Source: Amycolatopsis nalaikhensis (GTDB taxonomy: Bacteria > Actinomycetota > Actinomycetes > Mycobacteriales > Pseudonocardiaceae). From it: a stretch of DNA of 64,000 nt. Position 1 is the first letter of the stretch; each line of letters starts with the position of its first letter. A program made the position numbers and the translations under genes. Of this stretch, positions 8,406-18,062 are shown piece by piece. The notes beneath the pieces are model-generated. The model was not told where the DNA came from. It saw only the letters and a list, made by a program, of their open reading frames with translations, and ran no database searches. The DNA is taken from contig NZ_CP127173.1 of NCBI RefSeq assembly GCF_030264295.1, positions 1,805,501 to 1,869,500 on the forward strand, read 5' to 3'.

Positions 8406-9304
8406 GCCACCTTGGCGGTGGCCGCGCGCATGGCTTCCAGGAACGTGCGGACGGCCGGGTGTGCCCAGGCCCGGGTCGCGACCGCCGCGTGGATCGCGCG
8501 GACCGGCTCCGGGTTGCGGATCTTGCGCACGACCACGCCCGGGTGCTGCGCGCCGAGGCCGAGCTCCGGGATCAAGCCGACGCCGATGCCGGCGGCCACG
8601 AACCCCTGCGCCGTCTGGTAGTCCTCGGACTCGACGACGACGTTCGGCGCGAACCCGGCCGACGCGCAGGCGTTGTCGAGGATGTCGCGGCAGATGCCGG
8701 GCATGCCGTCGACGCCGACCCAGGGCTCCTCGGCGAACTCCGTCAGGTCCAGCACGCGCTTGCGGGCCAGCGGGTGGGTCTTCGGCAGCACGGCCCGGTA
8801 CGGGTCGTCCAGCAGGTGCACCAGCTCGACCCCCTTGCCCGGCGGCGTTTTGCGCGGGAAAACGGTGATCGCGACGTCGGCGTGGCCAGCCTCGACGTCG
8901 ACCATCGGGTCGTCGGGTTCGACGAGCTTGAGGTCGAGCCGGACGCCGGGGTGCTCGCGGCGGACGGCCGCGATCGCGGGCGGCACCAGGGACGCGCCGG
9001 CCGTCGCGAAGTAGCGGATGGCGACGCGGCCGATGCGGCCTTCCTTGAGCTCGGTCAGCGCCGCTTCGGCCTTGGCGAGCTCGGCGCTCAGCGTTTCGGC
9101 GTGCTCGGACAGCAGCGAGCCCGCCGCGGTCGGCCGGACGCCGCGGCCGACGCGTTCGAGCAGTTCGGTACCGGCCTCGCGTTCGAGCGCGGACAGCTGC
9201 TGGCTGATCGCGGACGGCGTGTAGCCCAGGTTGCGGGCCGCGGCCGTGATCGACCCGCTGGTGATGACGGCGCGGAGGACCTGCATGCGGCGGACGTCGA
9301 GCAT
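8402..9304 (-). CDS. LysR-family transcriptional regulator
   Basis: 300 residues. N-terminal winged HTH (MLDVRRMQVLRAVITSGSIT, then TPSAISQQLSALEREAGTELLER) and a LysR substrate-binding domain from about 90. It is divergent from the EamA transporter at 9409, with an inverted repeat of the T-N11-A type between them, so it most likely controls that gene and itself. Its stop codon overlaps the pseudokinase stop by 4 bases on the opposite strand. Confidence 0.92.
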   Translation of the reverse strand: MLDVRRMQVLRAVITSGSITAAARNLGYTPSAISQQLSALEREAGTELLERVGRGVRPTAAGSLLSEHAETLSAELAKAEAALTELKEGRIGRVAIRYFATAGASLVPPAIAAVRREHPGVRLDLKLVEPDDPMVDVEAGHADVAITVFPRKTPPGKGVELVHLLDDPYRAVLPKTHPLARKRVLDLTEFAEEPWVGVDGMPGICRDILDNACASAGFAPNVVVESEDYQTAQGFVAAGIGVGLIPELGLGAQHPGVVVRKIRNPEPVRAIHAAVATRAWAHPAVRTFLEAMRAATAKVA

Positions 9305-9326
9305 GGCCCGATCGTACAGCTGGGCT

Positions 9327-9344
9327 TAACTGTCCCTGCAGTTA
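9327..9344. promoter_or_regulatory. Candidate LysR operator
   Basis: TAACTG-N6-CAGTTA, a perfect 6-bp inverted repeat in the 104-base gap between the divergent lysR and eamA genes. It fits the T-N11-A LysR box pattern. Confidence 0.5.
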
Positions 9345-9408
9345 TTTTCGCTTGTCCTTACGTCTTCGGCGGGCGAAGCTGGCGCTGATCGGCGAAGGAG
9401 GAACTGGG

Positions 9409-10377
9409 GTGGGCGAGACGAAGACGCTGCTGCGGATCGCCGCACTGGCGTTGATGTGGGGGTCGAGCTTCTTCTGGATCAAGCTGGGGCTGGGGATGTT
9501 CTCGCCGGTGCAGCTGGTCCTGGCGCGGCTCGTGCTCGGCGCGGTCATGCTCCTGCTGCTGTGCCGGCTGGCGCGGGCACGCCTGCCGCGCGGGCGGCGG
9601 ATGTGGGGGCACCTCGCGGTGGCGGCGTTCTTCCACAACGCGTTGCCGTTCCTGCTGTTCGCGATCGGCGAGACGACGGTCGACTCGGGCATCACCGGCG
9701 TCCTGAACTCGACGACGCCGCTGTGGGTGCTGCTCGCCGCGCCGATGATGGGGACGTCGTCGCGGATGACGGGCACGCGCTTGGCGGGGCTGTTGGTGGG
9801 GCTCGGCGGCATCCTGCTGATCTTCGCGCCGTGGCAGGCGTCGGGGCTGCTGAGCTGGGGCGCGCTGGCCTGCCTCGCGGCGGCCGCGAGCTACGGCTTC
9901 GCGTTCGTCTACGAGGGCAAGTACCTGTCCGGCACCGGGGATTCGCCGTACGCCATTTCGGCCGGGCAGATGGTGCTGGCCAGCGGGATGCTCGTGCTGG
10001 CGCTCCCGGCGGGCGGGTTCGCGCCGGTGCACGTCTCCGCCGGGCCGCTGCTCGCCGTGCTCGTGCTCGGGATCGGGTCGACGGGCATCGCCTTCGCGCT
10101 CAACTACCAGCTGCTGGCCAGCGAAGGAGCGGTCGCGGCGTCGGTCGTCGGGTACCTGCTGCCGGTGGTTTCGGTGCTGCTGGGCGCGGTGTTCCTCGGC
10201 GAGCAGCTCAGCCCGCGGGTGATCGCGGGGATGCTCGTCGTGCTCGGCGGGGTCGCGCTGACCCGCCTCCAGAAGCCGGAGCGAGGGGCCCTGGACGTGC
10301 CCGGTGACCAGGCGGATGGGCTTGGTGACGACACCGCCGGGCGCGCGCCCCGGCCTCTCGCTCCCCTGGCGGACTGA
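9409..10377 (+). CDS. EamA/DMT-superfamily transporter
   Basis: 322-residue inner-membrane exporter or permease of unknown substrate with ten predicted hydrophobic helices in two EamA repeats. The first begins LRIAALALMWGSSFFWIKLGLG, and the second ends in the typical LGEQLSPRVIAGMLVVLGGV. GTG 9409 has a strong site (GAAGGAGGAACTGGG); the earlier in-frame start at 9352 would precede it. A polar C-terminal extension of about 30 residues follows the last helix. Divergent from its likely LysR regulator. Confidence 0.88.
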   Translation: MGETKTLLRIAALALMWGSSFFWIKLGLGMFSPVQLVLARLVLGAVMLLLLCRLARARLPRGRRMWGHLAVAAFFHNALPFLLFAIGETTVDSGITGVLNSTTPLWVLLAAPMMGTSSRMTGTRLAGLLVGLGGILLIFAPWQASGLLSWGALACLAAAASYGFAFVYEGKYLSGTGDSPYAISAGQMVLASGMLVLALPAGGFAPVHVSAGPLLAVLVLGIGSTGIAFALNYQLLASEGAVAASVVGYLLPVVSVLLGAVFLGEQLSPRVIAGMLVVLGGVALTRLQKPERGALDVPGDQADGLGDDTAGRAPRPLAPLAD

Positions 10378-10379
10378 CC

Positions 10380-11060
10380 TCAGACGAGGCGGCGGTCGGA
10401 AGCCCAGCGGGACAGCTCGTAGCGGTTCGACAGCTGGGTCTTCCGCAGGACGCTGGACACGTGCGTCTCGACCGTCTTGACCGAGATGAACAGCTCGGAC
10501 GCGATCTCCTTGTACGCGTACCCGCGGGCGAGCAGGCGCAGGACGTCCCGCTCCCGGGGCGTCAGCAGGTCCAGCTCGGGGTCGTTGATCGGGGCCGAAC
10601 CCGGGCGGTCGGCGAAGGCGTCCAGGACGAACCCGGCCAGCCGAGGCGAGAACACGGCGTCCCCATCCGCGACGCGGACCACCGCGCGGACCAGTTCCTT
10701 CGACGAGATCGTCTTCGTCACGTAACCCCGGGCCCCGGCGCGGATGACCGCGATGACGTCCTCGGCGGCGTCGGAGACCGACAGCGCGAGGAACACGACG
10801 TCCGGCAGCTCCGGGCGCACCCGGCGCAGGACCTCGGCGCCGCCGCCGTCGGGCATGTGGACGTCGAGGAGCACCACCTGCGGCTTGGTCCGCGCGATCC
10901 CGGCGACCGCCTCGGCGACCGAACCGGCCTCGCCGACCACGCGCACCTCGTCGGTGATCGAGTCCAGCTCGGTGCGGACCCCCGCGCGGAACAGCGCGTG
11001 GTCGTCGACGAGGAACACCTTGACCGGTTCGCGCTGGGTATCCGTCACGTCGTCGAGCAT
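10380..11060 (-). CDS. NarL/LuxR-type response regulator
   Basis: 226 residues. Receiver domain (VFLVDDHALFRAG, phosphoacceptor Asp in VVLLDVHMPDGG, conserved Lys in VTKTIS) and a C-terminal LuxR HTH (LTPRERDVLRLLARGYAYKEIA...VKTVETHV). It lies 7 bases downstream of the histidine kinase gene and is surely its partner. The neighbouring PspC proteins suggest a LiaR/envelope-stress role. Confidence 0.93.
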   Translation of the reverse strand: MLDDVTDTQREPVKVFLVDDHALFRAGVRTELDSITDEVRVVGEAGSVAEAVAGIARTKPQVVLLDVHMPDGGGAEVLRRVRPELPDVVFLALSVSDAAEDVIAVIRAGARGYVTKTISSKELVRAVVRVADGDAVFSPRLAGFVLDAFADRPGSAPINDPELDLLTPRERDVLRLLARGYAYKEIASELFISVKTVETHVSSVLRKTQLSNRYELSRWASDRRLV

Positions 11061-11067
11061 AGCCGCC

Positions 11068-12366
11068 TCACGCCGCTCCCTTGCCCGCTTTCACCGGCAT
11101 GGCGAGCTGCACCTCGGTGCCCTCGCCCGGCGCGGTGCGGACCTTGCACGTGCCGCCGTGGCGGGTCATCCGGCCGCGGATCGAGTCGGCGAGGCCGTGG
11201 CGGTCGTCCGGGACGAGGTCGGGGTCGAAGCCCTTGCCGCGGTCGCGGACGAACACCGTCACCGACGTCGGCTCGACCTCGGCGTAGACGCTGACCTCTT
11301 CGACACCCGCGTGCTTGGCGGCGTTGACGATCGCCTCGCGCGCGGCCTGGACCAGCGCGACCAGCGAGTCGTCGAGCTCGGCGTCGCCGACCACGACCTG
11401 GCCGACCGAGATCGCGAACGTGTCCTCGACCTCGCCGCACGCCGTCGCCAGCGCCTCGGACAGCTGGCCGGTCGCTTCCTCTTCCTTCTCGGCGGGCTTG
11501 CCGTACCCGTTGGGGCCGTAGAGCCAGCCGCGCAGCTCGCGTTCCTGGCTGCGGGCCAGCCGGGCGACCTCGCGCGGCTGCTCGCTCTGCTTCTGGATGA
11601 GCGCGAGCGTCTGCAGCACGGAGTCGTGCAGGTGGGCGGCGATCTCGGCGCGTTCGTCGGTGCGGATGCGGGCCTTGCGCTCGTCGGAGAGGTCGCGGAC
11701 CAGCCGCAGCCAGAACGGGATGGTCAGGACGGCGACCCCGATCAGCGTCGCGAGGACCGCGATCAGCGCGAACTGGACCTGGTCGAGGGTGCCGCTGCGC
11801 AGCACGACGACGGTGATGCCGGTGATCACCAGCGCGACGCCGGCGACGATCCGGATCGCGGCCGACCAGCCGCCCCCGCCGAGGAACGCGCCCGCGAAGC
11901 CGTCCTTGGCCCCGACCCGCCAGCGGCGGCGCTGCGACTCGTCGGCCTCCCGCCAGACGACCGCGAGACCGAGCATGGCGACCGCGAGCGGCACGGCGAC
12001 CCAGCCGCTGATGAACCCGGTGAGCGTCCCGGAGGCGACGGCGAGACCGACGCCGAGCGCGATGAGGCCGAACGCCTGCTGCCGTTCCTTCGACGTCGGC
12101 GCGGCCGAGGTTTCTTCGGACCGCTGCTGCACGAAGACCCAGAGCAGGCCGTAGGCGAGCAGGCCGGCCCCGTTCAGCGCGGCCAGCAGCGCGAACGCGG
12201 TCCGCACCCAGAGGACGGGCACCCCGAGGTGGTCGGCGAGCCCACCGGCGACGCCGGCGATGGCCCGCCCGGACCGGCGCCGGAACATCTTGGGCGCGGT
12301 TTCGGTCGTGGCCGGGACCGTCGATTCGGCGGACACGTGGTCGAGGGACTCCTGCACGTCGTCCAT
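11068..12366 (-). CDS. PspC-domain sensor histidine kinase
   Basis: 432 residues. The N-terminal PspC domain (about 25-85: RRSGRAIAGVAGGLADHLGV) is followed by several transmembrane helices, a HisKA_3 dimerisation helix with phosphoacceptor His in AHLHDSVLQTLALIQ, and a HATPase domain (NAAKHAG, DRGKGFD, GLADSIRGRM). I chose ATG 12366, where the conserved protein begins; the longer frame reaches into the divergent promoter region. It acts with the response regulator downstream, and a second PspC protein is encoded divergently. Confidence 0.92.
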   Translation of the reverse strand: MDDVQESLDHVSAESTVPATTETAPKMFRRRSGRAIAGVAGGLADHLGVPVLWVRTAFALLAALNGAGLLAYGLLWVFVQQRSEETSAAPTSKERQQAFGLIALGVGLAVASGTLTGFISGWVAVPLAVAMLGLAVVWREADESQRRRWRVGAKDGFAGAFLGGGGWSAAIRIVAGVALVITGITVVVLRSGTLDQVQFALIAVLATLIGVAVLTIPFWLRLVRDLSDERKARIRTDERAEIAAHLHDSVLQTLALIQKQSEQPREVARLARSQERELRGWLYGPNGYGKPAEKEEEATGQLSEALATACGEVEDTFAISVGQVVVGDAELDDSLVALVQAAREAIVNAAKHAGVEEVSVYAEVEPTSVTVFVRDRGKGFDPDLVPDDRHGLADSIRGRMTRHGGTCKVRTAPGEGTEVQLAMPVKAGKGAA

Positions 12367-12497
12367 GGTCACACGGGCGAGCGCGGGGTGGCATCGGGGA
12401 AACCCCTGATCCAATTCCGGGTCCGGCGCCGGTCTCCGGGAAACCTCAGGGACCTTCCCCGATGTCCGGCGACGGCGCGTGCCGCATGCTCTTCGGT

Positions 12498-13781
12498 ATG
12501 AGTGGTGCGAGTGAGACCCGGGCTCCGCGGCCGGGTCCGTTGAACGGCTTCGAGGAGACCGTGAAGGACTTCTGGGCGAGCCGGCCGCGGCGGCCGCACG
12601 TCGGGCGGAAGCTCGCCGGCGTCGCCGCCGGGATCGGGCGGCGCTACGGGATCGACCCGGTCGTCGTGCGGATCGCGCTGGTGGTCGCGACCGTCTTCGG
12701 CGGCTTCGGCCTCACCTTCTACCTGCTGGCCTGGCTGTTCCTGCCCGGCGAGAGTGACGAGGTGTCCGGCTTCGAAAGCCTCATCGGCCGCGGCCGGTCG
12801 TCGATCTCGCCCGCCTTCGCCGTCGTGCTGGCGGTGCTCACCGTGGTCAGCGCCGGGGGCACCTTCAGCAGCACGTGGTTCGACGGCGGCGGCCTGATCG
12901 GCTTCGCCCTCATCACCACCGCCCTCTACCTGCTGCACCGCAGCCGCGGGCACGAGAACCGGCCCGCGCCGGTCGCCGCGCGGTCGCGGACCGAGGCCTT
13001 CACCGGGAACGGAGCCTTCACGATGACCGACACCGCGACCGCGGAACCGAAGCAGGGCTGGGACCCGCTCGCCGCCGACCCGGCCGGCTGGGACCTGCCC
13101 GACGTGCCGCCCGTGCAAGAGCCGCCGGGGCCGACGCCGCCGCCGTCGTACGGGGCGCCGCGACGACGTCCGCGCTCGAAGGTCGGCTCGGCGACGTTCG
13201 CGCTCGCGGTGCTGACCGCTGGTGGCGGGGTGCTCGCCGCGCTCAACGGGGCCGACTGGTTCTCCGCGCAGCACATCATCGGCCTGGTGCTCGGCGTCGT
13301 CGGGATCGGCCTGGTCGCCGGGGCGTTCGCCCGCGGCGGGCGCGGCCTGATCGGGCTCGCGATCCCCCTCGCGATCGCCGGGATGGTCCTGACGGCGGCG
13401 CCGTTCAAGGACTTCGACGTCCGCGGCGGCGTCGGCGACCTCCGGGCCACGCCGCACGCGGTGACCGAGCTGCAGCCGCTGTACCAGCACGCGGCGGGCG
13501 ACATCGACCTCGACCTGACCAAGCTGCCGCTCGGCGCGCCGATCACGACGACCGTGTCGAACGGCGCGGGCGACACCACGGTCATCGTGCCGGACACCGC
13601 GGACGTCACCTACGACTGCCGCACCGGCGCGGGCGAGACGTCGTGCTTCAACCGCGAGACCAACGGCGTCAGCCAGGAAGCGCTCGCCGGGACCGACTAC
13701 GGCACCGACGGCGTCGGCGGCCAGAAGATCACCCTGCACGTGTCGAACAGTGTGGGCAACGTGGAGGTGCGGCGTGACTGA
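12498..13781 (+). CDS. PspC-domain membrane protein with C-terminal LiaF-like domain
   Basis: 427 residues. PspC domain at about 35-95 (HVGRKLAGVAAGIGRRYGIDPVVVR, then LLAWLFLP), several hydrophobic helices in the middle, and a soluble C-terminal beta-rich part (about 305 on; GDIDLDLTKLPL, GAGDTTVIVP) like DUF4097/LiaF domains. Divergent from the PspC histidine kinase; together they resemble the Lia/Psp envelope-stress arrangement. ATG 12498 is the second Met of the open frame and has the better context. Confidence 0.85.
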   Translation: MSGASETRAPRPGPLNGFEETVKDFWASRPRRPHVGRKLAGVAAGIGRRYGIDPVVVRIALVVATVFGGFGLTFYLLAWLFLPGESDEVSGFESLIGRGRSSISPAFAVVLAVLTVVSAGGTFSSTWFDGGGLIGFALITTALYLLHRSRGHENRPAPVAARSRTEAFTGNGAFTMTDTATAEPKQGWDPLAADPAGWDLPDVPPVQEPPGPTPPPSYGAPRRRPRSKVGSATFALAVLTAGGGVLAALNGADWFSAQHIIGLVLGVVGIGLVAGAFARGGRGLIGLAIPLAIAGMVLTAAPFKDFDVRGGVGDLRATPHAVTELQPLYQHAAGDIDLDLTKLPLGAPITTTVSNGAGDTTVIVPDTADVTYDCRTGAGETSCFNRETNGVSQEALAGTDYGTDGVGGQKITLHVSNSVGNVEVRRD

Positions 13782-14013
13782 CCACAACCCTTACGCCTAC
13801 GACGAACCGGCCGACACCCAGCCCGCCCGCCGCGGCGGCCTGGACGTCTTCACCCTGATCGTCGGGATCGCGACGCTGCTCGTGTCGGCCTACGTCCTCT
13901 CCGACGGCGCGAGCTGGCTCCCGCGGTTCGACTTCCGCTGGGTGGTCGCGGGCGGCGCGGTGTTCGTGGGGCTGATGCTCCTCGGCGCGTCGTTCGGCAA
14001 GCGCCGCCGCTGA
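13774..14013 (+). CDS. Small two-TM membrane protein
   Basis: 79 residues: a polar N-terminus (TDHNPYAYDEPAD), two hydrophobic helices (about 22-41 and 51-71) and a basic end (GKRRR). GTG 13774 overlaps the preceding PspC gene by 8 bases, so the two are translationally coupled and probably work together in the membrane. Family not recognised. Confidence 0.75.
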   Translation: MTDHNPYAYDEPADTQPARRGGLDVFTLIVGIATLLVSAYVLSDGASWLPRFDFRWVVAGGAVFVGLMLLGASFGKRRR

Positions 14014-14025
14014 CCGAAAAGAACT

Positions 14026-14059
14026 CTCGAGGCCCCGGATCCCACGCCGGGGCCTCGAG
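14026..14059. terminator. Bidirectional terminator hairpin
   Basis: Perfect 13-bp stem (CTCGAGGCCCCGG at 14026-14038, complement at 14047-14059) with an 8-base loop, between the convergent 13774 gene and guaA. An A-rich tract precedes it on the plus strand, giving U residues for the guaA transcript. Confidence 0.85.
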
Positions 14060-14061
14060 TC

Positions 14062-15618
<1,557 letters not shown>

Positions 15619-15726
15619 CTGGCGACCTCCTGGCGAGAAGCGGGATTCCCCTCCATCGTCCCAGGTGGGCCCGGTCACCCGGGATTCAGGGCCGGTGCTG
15701 TCCGCGATCGGGCCTAGGTGCCCGGT

Positions 15727-16275
15727 ATGGCTGTGAACTGGACGAAGGAACTGACCGACCAGCTCGACTTCCACTGGAAGGTGCACACGCGCCCGAAGCT
15801 CGAGGGCCTCACCGACGACGAGTACCTGTGGGAGCCGGTCGCGGGCTGCTGGACCGTGCGGCCGCGGAAGTCCGACGACGAGCCGGGCACCGGCCCGTTC
15901 ACGATCGACTGGGCCTACCCGGAGCCCTCCCCGCCGCCGGTCACGACGATCGCCTGGCGGCTCGGCCACATCCTGGTGGGCGTCCTCGGCGCGCGGATCG
16001 GGTCGCACTTCGGCGGCGCGCCGATCGGCTACGAGACCTACGCCTACCCGGGCACCGCCGACGAGGCCATGGCGCAGCTCGACGACCTCTACGCGCAGTG
16101 GATCTCGGGCGTGCGGACCCTCGACGACGGAGCGTTCGCGCGCCCGTGCGGCCCAGCGGAGGGCCCGTACGCGGAATACCCGATGGCGACGCTGGTGCTG
16201 CACATCAACCGCGAGATGATCCACCACTGCGCCGAGGTCCTCCTGCTGCGCGACCTCTACCGCAACCGCTCGTGA
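15727..16275 (+). CDS. DinB-superfamily protein
   Basis: 182 residues with the DinB/MDMPI four-helix pattern: a first-helix [31 protein letters not shown] metal-ligand helix (WRLGHI) and a late helix [22 protein letters not shown] with paired His. The family includes thiol-dependent metalloenzymes; the substrate cannot be told. Its stop codon lies inside the palindrome at 16270-16313. Confidence 0.8.
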   Translation: MAVNWTKELTDQLDFHWKVHTRPKLEGLTDDEYLWEPVAGCWTVRPRKSDDEPGTGPFTIDWAYPEPSPPPVTTIAWRLGHILVGVLGARIGSHFGGAPIGYETYAYPGTADEAMAQLDDLYAQWISGVRTLDDGAFARPCGPAEGPYAEYPMATLVLHINREMIHHCAEVLLLRDLYRNRS

Positions 16276-16313
16276 GTGTTTAGGGCGGTTCTAACCGCCC
16301 TGAACACTCACGA
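16270..16313. repeat. 21-bp-arm intergenic palindrome, copy 1 (convergent gene ends)
   Basis: Left arm 16270-16290 (begins TCGTGAGTGTTTAGGG), 2-base spacer CT, right arm 16293-16313, with one G:T-type mismatch. The stop codons of the DinB gene (TGA 16273-16275) and of the rhomboid gene (16291-16293) both lie inside it, so it can act as a terminator for both. The same sequence recurs at 42404 and 58491. Confidence 0.85.
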
Positions 16314-16899
16314 CAAGCCGCGGCAGACTGCACAAGGTGAGGGCCAGGCCCAGCAGGAGCGGGAGGCCGTGGTTGTCGTGCGCCAGCGTGTCGGCCACGG
16401 CCAGCACCGGTGCCGCGAACGCCAGCACCCGGAACTGCACCGGCAACACCACGCCGTAGCGCCGCGAAGCCACCATCACCACCGCCGCGAGCGCGCCGAT
16501 CAGGCCCGCGACGCACATCGAGTTGCCCGCGCCGACCGGGTTCAGCCAGAGGTAGCTCATGACCTGCCCGAAGAGGCCGCAGCCGAAGTAGAGCAGCAGC
16601 CAGCGGGCTCGGCCGAACACGCGCTCGGCGAGCGTGCCGAACACCGCCAGCCAGACCAGGTTCGAGACCAGGCCGAACGCCCAGCCGTCCTGGAAGAACA
16701 TGCCCGTCACCAGGCGGTACCACTCGCCCGCGTCGATCCGCGCGGCGTCGCGGTGCACCGCGTCGTACAGCGGCGGGTGCACCAGCTGCGCGATCCCGCA
16801 GGCCAGCGTCACCGCGAACACCGCGGCCGTCAGGTACGGGCGGCGGGCCCGCGTGGCCAGTGCGGCGAAGGGGTTGCGGGATGCGGGGCGCGTGGTCAT
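16291..16899 (-). CDS. Rhomboid-family intramembrane serine protease
   Basis: 202 residues, about six transmembrane helices. It has the post-TM1 loop with WYRLVTGMF, the ERVFGRARWLLLYFG stretch, a catalytic-Ser loop GAGNSMCVAGL, and a later helix with HDNHGLPLLLGLAL that could supply the catalytic His and GxxxG contacts. It is close to the minimal rhomboid size and has no extra soluble domain. ATG 16899 was chosen over 16959 because the upstream residues are non-conserved and enter the divergent promoter area. Confidence 0.85.
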   Translation of the reverse strand: MTTRPASRNPFAALATRARRPYLTAAVFAVTLACGIAQLVHPPLYDAVHRDAARIDAGEWYRLVTGMFFQDGWAFGLVSNLVWLAVFGTLAERVFGRARWLLLYFGCGLFGQVMSYLWLNPVGAGNSMCVAGLIGALAAVVMVASRRYGVVLPVQFRVLAFAAPVLAVADTLAHDNHGLPLLLGLALTLCSLPRLVVSVQGG

Positions 16900-16973
16900 G
16901 ACCGAAAATCTAGGCGCGCCACCGCCGTCGCACCCCCGACGTTTGTCACGAACCCCCACGGGAAGGCCCCAGC

Positions 16974-18008
16974 ATGCGAGCGACAGTCATCTACGGCGCC
17001 GGCGACGTCCGGGTCGAGACGGTGCCGGACCCGAAACTGGCCGAGCCGACCGACGTCGTGCTGCGGGTCGTGCGGTCGTGCATCTGCGGCAGTGACCTCT
17101 GGCCGTACGCCGGCATGCAGCCCAGCGAGCGCGGCCGCCGGATCGGGCACGAGTTCCTCGGGGTCGTCGAAGAGACCGGCGCCGACGTCACCACGCTCAA
17201 GAAGGGCGACCTCGCCGTCGCGCCGTTCGTCTGGTCCGACAACACCTGCGAGTTCTGCCGCGAAGGCCTGCAGACTTCGTGTCTGCACGGCGGCGGCTGG
17301 GGCGCGAAGGGCGTCGACGGCGGCCAGGGCGAGGCCGTGCGCGTGCCGCAGGCCGACGGCACCCTCGTCAAGCTCCCGCACACCGACGACGACGCCCTGC
17401 TCGCCTCGATGCTGACGCTGTCGGACGTCTTTTCGACCGGTCACCACGCGGCGGTCAAGGCGGGTGTCCGCGCGGGGCAGAACGTCACGGTGATCGGCGA
17501 CGGCGCCGTCGGCCTCTGTGCCGTGCTCGCGGCGAAGCGGCTGGGCGCCGACCGGATCGTCCTCATGGGACGCCACCAGGCGCGCACCGACCTCGGCCGC
17601 GAGTTCGGCGCCACCGACGTCGTCGCCGAACGCGGCGAGGAGGGCATCGAGAAGGTGCGCGAGCTGACGAACGGCCGCGGAACGCACGCCGTCCTCGAGT
17701 GCGTCGGCACGCTCGGCGCGTTCGAGATGGGTGTCGGCGTCGTCCGCGCGGGCGGCGCGGTCAGCCGGGTCGGCCTGCCGCAGTACGAAGACGCGCCCGT
17801 CGGCGTGGGCGTGTTCCGCCGCAACGTCACCGTCACCGGCGGCGTCGCCCCGGCGCGGCACTACATCCCGGAGCTGCTGCCGGACGTCCTCGACGGCAAG
17901 TACCAGCCGGGTCGTGTCTTCGACCGGACCATCGACGTCGAGGGCGTGCCGGACGGTTACCGCGCGATGGCGGCCCGCGAAGCGCTGAAGGTGCTCATCA
18001 AGCCGTGA
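16974..18008 (+). CDS. Zinc-dependent alcohol dehydrogenase, MDR family
   Basis: 344 residues. GroES-like N-terminal domain with catalytic zinc ligands in SCICGSDLWPY and GHEFLG, a Cys cluster CEFCREGLQTSC for the structural zinc, and a Rossmann NAD(P) domain (VTVIGDGAVGLCAVLAAKRLGA). The opening MRATVIYGAGDVRVE is typical of glutathione-independent formaldehyde/threonine-type dehydrogenases. The aldehyde dehydrogenase 54 bases downstream suggests a two-step alcohol-to-acid oxidation, substrate unknown. Confidence 0.92.
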   Translation: MRATVIYGAGDVRVETVPDPKLAEPTDVVLRVVRSCICGSDLWPYAGMQPSERGRRIGHEFLGVVEETGADVTTLKKGDLAVAPFVWSDNTCEFCREGLQTSCLHGGGWGAKGVDGGQGEAVRVPQADGTLVKLPHTDDDALLASMLTLSDVFSTGHHAAVKAGVRAGQNVTVIGDGAVGLCAVLAAKRLGADRIVLMGRHQARTDLGREFGATDVVAERGEEGIEKVRELTNGRGTHAVLECVGTLGAFEMGVGVVRAGGAVSRVGLPQYEDAPVGVGVFRRNVTVTGGVAPARHYIPELLPDVLDGKYQPGRVFDRTIDVEGVPDGYRAMAAREALKVLIKP

Positions 18009-18062
18009 CCCGTCCGGGTGGGGGTCGCCCGGCGCGCCCCCATCCGGATTACGTTGGTACGC

